Of a DNA stretch of 64,000 nt, positions 26,919-39,600 are shown piece by piece. Made by a program: the position numbers and the translations under genes. Each line of letters starts with the position of its first letter. Position 1 is the first letter of the stretch. This DNA comes from Onchocerca lupi (Eukaryota > Nematoda > Chromadorea > Rhabditida > Onchocercidae): the NCBI GenBank assembly GCA_028564675.1, contig JAOVVO010000360.1, positions 1-64,000 of the forward strand, written 5' to 3'. Under the pieces are notes generated by a model, which had not been told where the DNA came from, searched no databases, and saw nothing but the letters and a program-made list of their open reading frames with translations.

Positions 26919-27746
26919 AATTAAATCTGCGTTTCAGTCCTTTAATTTTTGCCAAAAAAATTTTGAGTTTTTGGTTTTCTGCTTTTGAATATTGATAATT
27001 TAATCAATTCAGGAAGCTTATTTAAGTTTTCATCCTTTAATCCAATCGTACTCTCGCTTTTGTTGTTTTCAGACATGATTCATATCATTTGCATAACAGG
27101 TTTAATTCTTCCCCGCTTTCTGATCATCAGTCACCATTCCCATTTTATTTATATAACTATGTTAAATTGATTGTTATTTATTATTGACTTTTTGTGCTTG
27201 TTGGCTGTTTATTTAAAGATGTTTTAATGCTCATTTCACTTTTATATGTTACCACTTGCCTTTATTGTATCTATTAGTTCTTGTTATCCGGTGTTCTGTA
27301 CACATCTCTTTTTTCTTCGCGTTCTCAAGTTCTTAGATTTTGCGAACTGTTATTTATTTTTATGAGTAATTCAAGCTACTAAATAGATTTCTTGAGAACG
27401 CGAAAAAAAGAAAAAAAAAAAAAACAAGGAAAAAAAACTTTGAAGAAACGAAGAAAAACACTTTGGATGAGTACAAATACACAGGAACATTATAGTACCT
27501 CGGGATGTGCTTATATGGAATCAAATATAAAAGTAAAAACACGATAATTATTGTTAATATAGATACCAAATAGATAAGATTCTAATTATTATCTCCGGGA
27601 AACATGAACTAATTTGTTCGGGACTCGGATTGTTGCATTTCTGACACTTCCTGTAGGATGCAGGAAATTTCTTACGAGAGAACTCCGCTTGGTATTTTAC
27701 TGCAAAGTTTCTTTTTCAGGTAAAAGTGATGACATTCGGATCATTA
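26919..27746. other. Gap between TARBP1-like and PDIA5-like genes
   Basis: About 0.8 kb containing an A-rich tract at about 27400-27460. A strong pyrimidine tract plus TTTCAG ends at 27720, 26 bases before the ATG of the next gene. This could be a cis or spliced-leader acceptor for the PDIA5-like message; the sequence cannot tell which. Confidence 0.4.
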
Positions 27747-30700
27747 TGAATCTAATCATTCGTCTATTTACTTCGGTGAGGGCAATTTTCGATATCCTAT
27801 TTCGGTTTCTTATTTGGTTCTTGTTCTACATACCCTCATGCAAATTGATAAAATTCAGTCATCAAAGAGATTCATTTATGATACTTTCAAGTTGCAAATT
27901 ACTAACATCAGTTTTTGTGGTTTTTTGTAGTTCTTGGAAATAAAGATGATATTCTTAGAAAAGATTATGAATTTCTTCTATCACTATATTTATTTGTCGA
28001 TTTCAAAGGGCAAAGAATTCCGTATTAGTATCAAAATTTTCAGTAAGAATTTTTTTTTTTTTAAATCTTTACTGGTTTTTATAGTTATTGGTTATCTTAT
28101 CATTGTTGTTAAATGTCGTGTCCGAAAGGAGTTATATTGTAACCATCAATGATCAGAAAGACTACAGGGTTAGTTAAATGGTCCGGATTTTTTTGTTCAA
28201 GCCAAAAAGTTTGAATTAGTTTTCATAATACTGAAATATTCTTGTTTATTGCTTAGATTAAGCCAGTTATTCAGTTATATATTTTTAGGGGGTTCCTTTT
28301 CATTTTAATAATGAAATTTAATAATTGTTATAAAGTAACTCTTCATATGATAAAGGGTTTTTTCCAGAAAGTATTGCGGGTGCATAAAAATGTGCTGATA
28401 TTGTTTTCAAATTCATCTATGGATAAGAACAATCAGTTGAAAAAAGTGATAAAAACCACAATGGAAGCTGCCAAACAGGCAATGGGACAAGGGACTGTTG
28501 CTCAAATTAATTGTAACAATGGCGAATTAAGGAAATTGTGTAAAAAGCTCAAAATAACTCCGAAACCATACATCTTGAAACATTATCAGTAAGTTCATCG
28601 TAACTTAGGCAGGTTGGAGTGCCATACGAAGCGAGAATGAGAGGCAGATGCATTGGAATCTTATCTAATGTTAACAACTTAGTAAAAAATGGGTAATGCA
28701 TTCTAATTCCCCATTTTTTATATTTCAAGACTTTTAGAAGTTTGAATAGATATGAACTAAGAAAAATGACATTTTTTCAACCTTGGCAACTACGTAAATT
28801 TTGCAACAATTCAAATATAAACTAAAGTGATACTTACAGAAATGGAGAATTTCACAAAGATTATGATAGGAGGATGATTGCAAAAAGTATGTATCGGTTC
28901 TTGCTGGATCCGACCGGCGATATACCTTGGGATGAAGACCCGACAGCTGTTAATGTCATTCATCTAGGGACAGTTTTAATTGTTTTTCCGCTTTTTGATA
29001 GATATTTCCGTACTGGTCTTGTTTAAATTCTATAAATCAGCTGGAAGTCAAGGGATTCTGTAAAGATGTGCCTTATTTAAGGATTTATTTTTGATTTCTC
29101 CATTTTTTTCCTTTTTTCTCTTTTTTAGTTTTAATTCTGTTAGTCACTTAAAGTTTTGGGACGTTCATCCTCTTTACAGTCTTATATAAAACGTGTTGTA
29201 AATCAGTTTAGGTGTTCATTAGTAACTTTCAGTTTCGTTTGTCTTACTGTCATATTAATGAAATTTTAGATTTTTTATTCGGTCGTAGAATCTTTCAGAT
29301 GACTCTAATGCACTTCGAAAAATAATCAGTGGTGAAAAACCAGTACTCATCATGTTTTATGCTCCCTGGTGTGGTTTCTGCAAACGTTTGAAACCTGAAT
29401 TCAGGTATGCAATATTCCTTTTTAATCATTTAAAGGCTAATTTGATTTCCGGTTTTCAAGATATCATCGGCAAAGATCGTTAATTGCAAATATCATGCAA
29501 CAGACAGAATTATCACTGGCATACGTGTAATTCTTCGATGATGTTGCTTGCAGTGCTGCAGCGGATGAGTTAAAAGGGAAGATCGTACTGGCAGGCATGG
29601 ATTTAACTCACCGTGGGAACGAAATTATCGCAAAACGGTTTAACATCGCTGGTTATCCAACACTTGAGTATTTTGAGGGTGGAATGCGTAAATTTAGGTA
29701 TAAAGGACAAAATTCAAAAGTAAGTGCCAGAAATATTTCTTTGAAATTTTTCAATTTTGATATTAATAACTTAGCAAATGTTTGGGATGTGTAAGTGTCT
29801 GAGTCACATTAGAAATATTTCAGAGTGGTATAATTGAGTGGCTTAAAAATCCAGTGGAACAAACGACATCTCCTTCACCTGAAGAAGAAGAAATTTCATG
29901 GACTGACACCACCACCGAAGTGGTTTTTTTGAATGATGGTATATTTGATGAATTTATTATGCAATATCGAAGCGTGCTGGTTCTTCTGTATGCCCCTTGT
30001 ATGTTTATTTCCATTTATAATTAGTTCAATTAATTAACATATTTGCCGGTAATTATAGACTTAATGCATGGTGAATATTGATGTTAGGAAAGTTTTCATG
30101 CATATAAGAAAATTTCTGAGGTGTTACTATAATTATTAATCCAATCCATTTCCTGATGATGACAGAAGTGCATTCTGAGCATGAGCATGTATAAATTGAA
30201 TATGACCCATGATGCTATATGTTCATTGTGTTTCAATGATTGTCAATCATTTTTATTTATAAGATGATGAGGCTGATTAAACCAAATTTAATTATCTTGG
30301 AAAGGAAATGGTAATGATGAAGTTTTCTTATCGTTCTAACTTTATTTTTATGGATCATTTTTTCCCAAATTTTGCGTTTTCGGGTGCAGCCACTGCAAGA
30401 TGGTAAAACCAGAATTCATTCGAGCAGCTGAACGTTTGAAAACAGATGGTATTGATGGTGTTTTGGCTGCTATCGATGCAACAACCAATAAGTATGGTTT
30501 ATTTTCTTCCTACTGATACAAGTATTTCTAATCTAATTAGTGGTAAATCGGAATTATTCTGCTTTGCGAAGATATCTGAATTTTTGTGTAGGATCTACTT
30601 CTTTTTTCATCCAAAATAGTCTTCGAACGTTATGAAATTAACGAAAGTTTTCATTCATGCTTGTGTGGACTTTCGCTTGCTTCATTAATAATTATTGCTT

Positions 30701-33347
30701 TGTCAAATTTGTTTTTCAGAAAGATAGCAGAACGATACAAAGTGGAGGGATATCCCACTTTTGCATATTTCAAGAATGGAAAATTTGCTTGGAAAATCAA
30801 TGAGCGTAAAGAAGATGATTTTTACAACTTTATGAAAAAGTATGTATAGAATTATGATCAATTTAACACGAGGAATCTAATAATATCTGAAATGCTCCGA
30901 AGTTTTTTTTCCTTATCAGCTGACAGATGCATTGTAATATGATTATTATTGCAGTCCTGTGGAGCCTCCACCGCCCGAACTTTCATGGAGTAAACAATCT
31001 GATGGAGCTCACGTCTTGCATCTTACAGCGGAGAATTTCAAAACTGAAGTTAGGAAAAAGAAACACGCTTTGATAATATTTTATGCTCCTTGTAAGTCTA
31101 AAGTGCTTAAGCCATTGATATCGTTTTAAATGTTTTATGTAAGTTTTAACGATGTAACTTTAGTCAGAGTGGATAAAACTGGGTTCTGGGAAGAATGTTG
31201 CATTTTTGCAAAATCTTTGTTTGGCACTTTAGTTTCCAAGGGCTTTTCATTTTCGGTTCGTGCAGCAAAGTGTGCCTGTATAATCAATTTATTTAATTGT
31301 TCAAACTGTTTATAGCTAAACAAAACTATGTGGTTCATTTGTTGGCATAATTAGCTATCTAAGAGAAACATTGATTGGTCATGTTTATCTTGTTTTAACA
31401 ACTGCTGAAGAAGCGCTATATTAATGGGAAGAAAATAAATATAAACAGCTTATTTTTTAAGGGTGTGGCTACTGCAAAAGAGCGAAGCCTAAATTTTTTG
31501 AAGCCTCCAAAGTACTTGCTGCTGACGCAAGGATCGTTTTGGGCGCTGTTGATTGTACGGTTGAAAGGTCCTTATGTCAAGAATATAAAATACAGGTTAG
31601 AAATTATTGCTTTTTGGGACGCTGGCATGTGTACGTCTCGGCAACCTTGACCGTCATTGTATTTTTTTTTTAATTTAATTTATTTTTTGAATACTAAGTT
31701 AGAGTTTGGAAGTTTATTTCGTAAATGCAGAAGCGTAAACGCGTAAACTGTTGTAGATAGTAGTGAATTGGTCTACAGAATTTTTATGTGAATTGGTCTA
31801 CAGAATTTTTATGTGAATTGGTCTACAGAATTTTTATGGATCACAGTAAACTTATTTAAAAAGCTTTTTTGAACTGTGAAATGATTCACCTTATCGAATG
31901 AATGGGAAAAATGGCATCAAATGAAGGCTTTATTAAGAGAAGGAATAAATTAGGAGGCTGCTGATTTGCTGAATCTTTAGTCCATTACTGATTTCTTTAA
32001 AATATCTTGTTTTCAGGGATTTCCAACAATCATTTATCTATCATATGGCAAAAATCGTATCGATTATGCTGGTGAACATGAAACTACATCATTCATTACG
32101 TTTGTAGAAAGTGGTGGGCAAATTTCGAAGTAAGTTCCTTACTGTTTTGTCAAGGATTTGTAAGATGTGTTTGAAATGGTTTCGTTTACTGCGTTTCCAT
32201 CATATTTTTGAATTTCCATAAGGGCTTTATTGCTTCTCTTTTTTTTTTTTTCGAAAAGATAAAAAAATGGTTGTCTATTTTATAGCAAAAAAATTTTTTG
32301 GAAGAACCTTTTTTTATAGTGGGAAAAAAAAAACGATCATTACCGACTTTAATTTAATACTTCATCTCATCGACAGTTCTTTTTTCTGTGCATAGAACCG
32401 AAAAAATATTTTGCCAGAGGTGCTTTCCATTGGAGCTTTTTTTTCTCTTCGGTTCTTCTTTTTTTCTTGGCACATGAAGCAATTAAGTAAAGTGTTTCTT
32501 TTTTTTCTTGTTTAAATAAAATTCCATTTTTTTTTCAGACCGCAAAGTTCTATTCCCGAGTTTGACTTTGGAGATGTAGTGACAGTCCTCGATGAGAACA
32601 ATTTCGATAGGATTATCAGTAGTGGAAACGTTTTTGTAATGTTTTTCTCGCCGTGTAAGTTTTACTATTAATGTATTAGCAGTATACGACTAAATAAAGG
32701 GTGAAATCTTACGGCAGGAAATGGTAAGGGGTAGGTTCTTCAACATTTAAGCATTTTGGCAAAAAATTCCATGCTATTATAAGTATAGATCACTTTTGTT
32801 GCTATTTTCTTGTTTGTTAGGGTGTGGACATTGCAAAGCAGTAAAACCAGCATTCCGTGAAGCTGCGGAACAATCTCACTTCGGCAAATTCGCCGTGGTC
32901 GATTGCACTGCTTGGAATGGTACCATTTGTTCACTGTTTGGCTTTTCCGTAATAATATTGAGTAAAAATTTCATAGTTACTGAGTTTCGTAGTTTTTTCA
33001 AATATCGGAAAATGCCATCAAATATACTGTTGATATAACTAGCATAAATTACTGAAAACATAATATGTAAATAATACAAATAAGGAAAAATATAGTGAAA
33101 TATAGTTATAAGTGGTAGTTCCTAGATTAGATATATGAGAGAGATATATGAAATTTCTTGAGTAATCGGAATTCTCGATTGAAATTCCTCAATTACAGAT
33201 CTTTGTGAGAGGCAGAGCGTGAAAGGGTACCCGACTTTTCAGATATTTGTTAATGGTGTACAACATGATTATAGTGGTAATCGAACTTCATCTGACTTTA
33301 CTACTGCTTTTATGAAAGTAGTTGCATCAACTAAAATTGATCTATAA
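27747..33347 (+). CDS. PDIA5-like: PDIA5-like protein disulfide isomerase with four CxxC domains
   Basis: ER oxidoreductase that forms and reshuffles disulfides. Exons: 27747-27776, 28085-28168, 28368-28588, 28840-28972, 29289-29404, 29554-29719, 29824-29998, 30383-30491, 30720-30839, 30955-31091, 31462-31595, 32017-32129, 32539-32654, 32821-32919, 33199-33347; about 633 residues. A hydrophobic signal (LLVILSLLLNVVSE) is followed by a non-catalytic thioredoxin-like domain typical of PDIA5 (HKNVLILF to RKLCKKLKI). Four catalytic domains follow, with active sites CGFC (about residue 185), CSHC (310), CGYC (432) and CGHC (553), each in an APWC or SPWC context with a downstream cis-Pro motif (GYPT, GYPT, GFPT, GYPT). 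Vertebrate PDIA5 has three. The protein ends in KIDL, not a standard KDEL-type signal. Intron 7 lacks a normal AG acceptor (TTTTCG|GG). The first exon (10 codons) is the least certain part. Confidence 0.88.
31764..31838. repeat. Tandem repeat, 3 x 25 bp
   Basis: Three perfect head-to-tail copies of a 25-base unit beginning TGAATTGGTCTACAGAATTT. It lies in the intron between exons 11 and 12 of the PDIA5-like gene. Confidence 0.95.
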
Positions 33348-33570
33348 TGTGATAAGTTATATCAGTGCACGATTTGATTCATATCATTTAAATATTTAAT
33401 GTCACTTATTAAGTTTAATATGACTACTTTTTTTTAGAAGTTTGTTTCTTTTTAGACGATTTTAGTCTACAAATGGCTATTATAGCGCCTAGCGCATAAC
33501 TATTATTGGTAATTTTTTTTTCTTCCTAATTCATCATATATATTCATTTATTTGTCCACATTACAGTTAG

Positions 33571-34087
33571 GGTGGGGAATCAGCAGAGGAACTATTTCAA
33601 AAAGCGGTAGACTGTTTGCGCAAAGTCATTTCTTTCTTTGGCATTGAAGCTAATTTTTTCAGAAGTATGCAGTGTTACGTTAATTAATCAAGCTTGCGCC
33701 ATTTCATTTATTTTTACAGCATCTATCCATTTCTTTTTGCTCAGACTTTCAATTTTCCCTCATAATTTTTAGGTACTTATTAATAAAGCATCCGATGTAG
33801 TCTATTAATTTAACATTCGTCAATTTGGAGAAATCCAGATAGGGCTGCTAAAAAAATTATTTAAGAAGTAAACAAATGATTCTTATATTTATTACGTTTA
33901 CGAACACTGCAAATTCAATTAAAGTGATCTGTTTCCAAAATGCACCATTCTTAGTCGTTGTCCGATTTCACGTGAAACAATTATCGAGGCGAAAAATTAA
34001 CGGCGAGATAAAGGATGCATGCAGACAAACAGAGGAATTAGTTTTTGTTATAAATATTAAGAGTCTGATGCGAAATGAAGTAGGAAG
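33571..34087 (+). other. Candidate orphan exons downstream of PDIA5-like gene
   Basis: Two exon-like frames with matching phases. The first, 33571-33664, follows TTAG and ends at a GTATGC donor; it reads GGESAEELFQKAVDCLRKVI then SFFGIEANFFR. The second, 33955-34087, follows TTCTTAG and ends at a GTAAAA donor; it reads FHVKQLSRRKINGEIKDACR then QTEELVF. Phase 1 out of the first fits phase 1 into the second. No ATG is found for a separate gene. An in-frame donor inside the last PDIA5-like exon (after 33317, GTAGTT) could splice to 33571 in phase 0, giving an alternative C-terminus. Entirely inferred; no family recognised. Confidence 0.3.
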
Positions 34088-34625
34088 GTAAAATGTATAT
34101 ATTTTGCATAATAGGATTTACGGTAACTTTTTCGTAAAAAAGGATGCATAAATTTTTACGAGAAATGTTGATTTGTTTGATAAAACACAAAGGGGAATGA
34201 CAATGTGACGTAGAGTTTGGAAATTGCTGATACATAGTCCCAATTGGGAATTTTTCTTGGATAACTTCAAATGTTTTAATGTCGAGGACAGGGCATTCGA
34301 AACTAGCTTTTCTTTGTTTTATTGTTTTTTTTTTTTTTATTTTTTTTATACATTTATTATCGTGTTCACCAATTTCCTTACCACATATCCGACGAAGGTA
34401 TTATTGTTTTCCTGATATAGCTTTTTCGGAATTACAATTCTGAGTCGCAAGTTCTCACCAGTGTTGATCATTTTTCTAATTTAATATTTAATTATATATT
34501 ATATCGAAGGAAATTTAAAAATATAGTCCGAAAAATAAATTCCAACAAACATAAGAGATTAATAAAATTTTTACAATATTTATGATTTTCCGAACCATAA
34601 CGATTTGGATATTATACATATTCAG

Positions 34626-34671
34626 GACTGTATGGGGGACACAGACATCATCTAGAAAAAAATCCAAATGA
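34626..34671 (+). other. Candidate terminal exon, copy 1 of a duplicated exon
   Basis: After ATTCAG at 34620-34625. In the phase left by the exon ending at 34087 it reads R-TVWGTQTSSRKKSK and a stop. The first 30 or so bases are nearly identical to those at 35177 (copy 2). Confidence 0.3.
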
Positions 34672-35176
34672 AAAAGTTATAAATAAAAACTCATACTGCG
34701 TTCCTTTCGTACTAACACCATCAAAAACAAAAAATATACAAGATAAATTGCTCTGTCTCACGACGAACTAAACTAATATCAAGTTAATTTTTTATACAAG
34801 AAGAACAGTCTCAAACCAAAAAAACTCTCTCTATTTCTAAAAAAAATATACAACATCGATGCAGCGCAGCACACCAATATAAACATTTATATGTCTACAA
34901 TCCTATTGACTCCGGAGTAATTTTTAAAAATAAAAATAGTATAAAATTTTCTTAAAATCCATCCCCAAGAAAACATTAAAAATAAAAATTTTAAAATTTT
35001 CCGAAGACTTATCTCTGTAATGTCTTAACCAATAATTTTTAATCAAACAAATAATTCAAATAAAAAATAAGCAAAAAAGTTGTTAAAAACTTCATTCATA
35101 CTTGAAACCATTGAAAAAGAAAAGATTTATACTATTTTTTATACTAGAGAAAAATTTTATATATTGATGAATTCAG

Positions 35177-35243
35177 GACTGCATGGGGGCCACAGACATC
35201 ATCTAAAGAGTTAGACGAACCGAGAGAAGGAATACTGCAATAA
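35177..35243 (+). other. Candidate terminal exon, copy 2 of a duplicated exon
   Basis: After ATTCAG at 35171-35176. In the same phase as copy 1 it reads R-TAWGPQTSSKELDEPREG and ends after ILQ and a stop at 35241. The shared block includes the acceptor and about 30 bases with three single-base differences. Similarity stops soon after the shared TSS. Confidence 0.3.
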
Positions 35244-36025
35244 ACATGAAAAACAATTTAAGAAAAAAAAGAACTATAAAAAATAACGAGGGTGGAAAAT
35301 GGTCAGTTAAAGCTGGAAGACGTAATGAACTATTAAGAAGGTTATACCATACCTTGAATAAACTAATATTTTCAGTAATTAGAATTCTTCCACCTTTTGA
35401 AAAATATTGGACGGAGTAACGGTGATGAATATAGGTATTTATGATTAGTTGAAGTTTTCTTTAGTTTTCAAGCCAAAAAACTTGAAGTTTTTAATTCGAA
35501 AGTTCCAACAATCAATCATTCGAAAGATACGCACTACTTTTGCCTCATTTGGCAATTTACAATGATTTTTTTCACGCAAAAAGAAATATTGATTTTATAC
35601 TGAAAGCAATAATTCATCCTTGAAATATTTATTGGTGTACTATAGTTAAAATTTCAAATTTCTCGTTAAAAAAATTCCAATGAATCCCGGGTTTTTTTAT
35701 TTTCCTAATCAGTAAGTCTCAGTGATACTATACAATATTTCTTTTTTCTTGTGTGGCAAAAAGTAGTGAGAAAACTTTGTTCGCTGAATATACCGATACA
35801 TTCATAACAGAATATTCATCATTCATCCAGAACTGCTAATGACGCCGGCGATGGATACAATTCGCTTCTCTCCACAACTCTCTAATTTAAATATAGGAAA
35901 AAGTTTTTAAACAAAATTAAAAATATTCGGAACACTGAATTCTCCCTAAATCTTTATCGTTAATGGGGATTCATCCATAAAGTACTGTCACTGCTGCTTT
36001 CAATGAGATTATCCGGATGCACAAA

Positions 36026-36340
36026 TTAATCCTCATTTTCTAAATTCAACAACGCCCTGCCATACTGTCTTGCATCGGAAATATTACAGAGGTCACACCA
36101 TGTTAAACCATCGGCCCAATTAAATCCCTCCGCCTCCATAGCCCTGAGAAACACACTTTCCCTCTAATCCTAGATATAAAACGTCTCGAAATATTCCATA
36201 AATAACGCAAGCCATTTCAGTAAGTCCCTCTTAGAATATTTGAAATGTTTCCAAAATGCTGTTCGGATGAGAGCTTCAAATTGATGTGAATATTCAAAAT
36301 TTGACCAAAGTGAATGCCAGCAAGGCTGACTAGTCCAGAA
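36026..36340 (-). pseudogene. Decayed or cryptic coding frame of unknown family
   Basis: Read on minus, one frame runs from 36340 to a stop at 36026 and is interrupted only by two stops inside a 39-base stretch (36144-36182). That stretch starts GTTTTA and ends TTCTCAG. Upstream it encodes an aromatic-rich segment (FEALIRTAFWKHFKYSKRDL, then LKWLALFMEYF); downstream EGFNWADGLTWCDLCNISDA then RQYGRALLNLEN. Codon-like composition on both sides suggests real coding ancestry. Either the 39 bases are an ultra-short in-frame intron or this is a pseudogene in the 3' region of the KDM3-like gene. No family recognised. Confidence 0.35.
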
Positions 36341-36662
36341 TTATTTGCCAAGAGATTGTTTTTCATTTATATTGGGCTTTAAATTATGTTTAATTTCATT
36401 AACGTGATTTATATTTTTGCTTGTCACGAAGTTATTTCGACATATACCGGACAACTTTTGATAAGGATTTATTTTTCAAAACTCATGAACATAAGAATTT
36501 ACAATGGCACAGGAATTCATTATATACAAATAAAGCTCCACATGTGGCTTTTATAGAAATTTCCTTATATGCATAGTTAAAATGAATTAGGAAATAAATT
36601 TTTTGAGAAATCGCGAAGTTTTGCATGTAAAGTGAGTATATCGTGGATCCCCATACATCACA

Positions 36663-39600
36663 TTACTGGGGAAGACTCGATGTTGCCAATCCAGGTTCGC
36701 TGTTTTGCAGTACAGCTGATGATGCAGCACATGCTAAGTGCAACAATTTGTCTACCTGAAATTTTTAAAATTAATCTTTGCTAATTTATTGATTTAAAGA
36801 AAACCAGCATCCAGGTGACCTAAGAGAAGAACCTGGTGCGAAAGTTTTAGAAAAAAAGAAATCCTTGGAAATACCTAAAAAAAAAAAATAAAAATAAAAA
36901 ATAAAAAATATGAAAAAACAGAAAGGATTATCTACCTGCACAAGATCATCTTTGGCTCGCAGGAATCGCAATTCATCAGTGACTGTTACTGTACATTCAA
37001 TGCCTTCTGGAGCAACAAAATCCTCAGCAATCTTTAAAAATGATTATTTTCAAAATTTTTTTTGATTTAAACTTAGCAGAATGTCATCAAAAATAAGATA
37101 ATAAAAGATTCGAAAATATACCTTAATGCATGAATGGATATTCTGAACTTGATGGGCTGCTCCAGAAGGTATAAATACAACGTCGCCTTCATTCTGCACA
37201 AACATGCGGCATTCAATTCCTGTAGCGAATTTTCGATATTATTAACTAACATGAATTGACTCAACAGAAATCATCCATTGTTTTGATAAAGGAAATGAAA
37301 TAATTAAAAATAATGATTTTAAAGTTGAGAAAAACCTCTTTCTTCGAAAAAATCCATCATTTCACGCGTCACCACCACGTCCTGGTTGTGAATAACATCA
37401 CCTTTCCATTCTTCCCCCTAAATAAATTACGATATAATTATACCATAATTATTTTCCATCATGTGAATACCGAATTTTGGATCGTATGCAAAATCAAACT
37501 GACGAAATTTCGAAATAACCGCACTTTCATTTCTTTCCATTCTGCAATGGCAGCACGAATTTTCATGTTATCATTGGGATGAAATATCTTCCAGATAGCA
37601 CCAGCCTTCTCCGGTTCACGAAGAGCACGCTCCTTGTGATACCCACGGAAACCCTCTGCATTCAAGCGTTGTTCAACAACTAAAATAATTCAGTTTCATA
37701 TTATTTTACGTTATTGTGATATCAATAGGAAGTTGCGAAAAATAAATAAAGTTGATTCGAAGTCAAAACATAAAAAAATCGAACATTAATCATTAAATTG
37801 CGGGGCATTACATAATCCTACATTGGGTAATACCAATACCTGCTAAACTATGGGGAAACTTTTTCAAATTCATAAATATTAAAAACACCTACTATCTCTC
37901 ACTTCTTGTCTTGACATTTCGGCCGGTGCTTTAACAAATGGTAAAAAATTCACTGCATCAGATACATCAAGGTGCAATGGAGTAGAAGCCAAATGCGGGG
38001 CATTGTATAATCCTACAAAATGATCATATCATTTTTGACAAGCAAATAAAAACATCATTTTGATATCGAAAAACATGTAAAAATTTATAAGATTTCAAAA
38101 AAAAATTCTTAAAAAAAAATATAAAGCCAAAGCATGCCGAAACAAATATAGACTTTCGGTCCTGGATCTGGTCGCTCACGTTTACCATTGAATAAATTCA
38201 GCAAGTTCAATCTGCCACGGCCACTTTCCTCGCGATTAATATGAGTGTAATCCAGAAAGGGCATGATCTCGTACAAATTTACATACTGTTCAGGAGCAAT
38301 ATTAGAAAATAATTTCGACTCTGGGAAATCTTTTATCTGAAAAAAAAAATAATAATCATAATTCCGGATCAGGAGTGCAAATTTCAGAAAGATGAAACAA
38401 ATATCATGATATAAAATTTGAATGGATTATTTTCGACAGGAATAATTCTTGACCAATAAGTTTGAAAATTTCTTTGACAGCTTAAAGGATAGCTTCAAAC
38501 AGTTTCACCTTCATATAACAGTCATTGACGTCTCGCTTTAATCCAAATTTCGACCAGAACATTTTCAGTGAACACGGTCTGTCACGGATCATTACAGGTG
38601 AAAAATCTCCACTATTCAGAATACATAAATTCCGATCACCTGCAAACTTTTGAAACTGTGATCAGCAAAAAAAAATCAGTTTGGTACTCAATTAATGAAC
38701 TTCATTATATGTGAAAAGAACAACTAATAGCATAAATACAGCAGAAGCCAAATCTATCATTGCGTTTCTAATTTTTGAACCGCTGTCTCACCGAAAAAAC
38801 CTAACATGAAGCTTTCTGAAATAACGATAGCAAGTTATTATACAAATGTTTCTAATAATGATGGAACAATCCAATAAAATTTTTAAAAGAAAAGTAGAAC
38901 TAACAAGCCACAATTTTTTCAAAGGCTTCTTGCGTCCACAATGATCGACGATAACGGGGATGACGATTCACATTTTCAACTATAATAGGATTGTGCGCAG
39001 TTAACTGAGCTTTAAAACGGGCGTACGCATCCAATAAAAACTGAAAAAGATATTGGATCAAAGGAGAAATTTCAAGAAGTTTTAAACAGTGTCACCATCT
39101 GTGACTTGAAACAAAAAGTTCAGGTATAAGAAAAAGAGAACTGCACAACTTCGACAGCAGGAACACTCGAAAGTCCTTGCCTGATCCTCGATAACACAGA
39201 TTGTTTCGATCGGAAATTTCGAAGGAGGGGAAAATCGAGGACAATAGCACTTATTCTAAAACGAATATCAAAGTTAATATTTAAGCTGAATATTTGTACA
39301 GCTCAAAATTAAAACATTTATCACTACAAAAATCATAAATTTGAGAAAATTTGTTTAATTTGTTTAATGTTTCGAGATATGTGAAAAAAAAAAACGACGA
39401 AAACCATATAGAAAGAAAGGAGATAATGAATGTTTTTTTTAGAAATACATGAGTTCAATAGATATTTTTGTACTTAATAAATCATGATCATAGAAGAAAT
39501 AACTAAGAAAAGAGAATACACACGAGAACACAAGCATCAATAATGACATTTCGCAATGCACGAAATCACAGTCAAGGGAGAAGCTGGATAATCAAACTTC

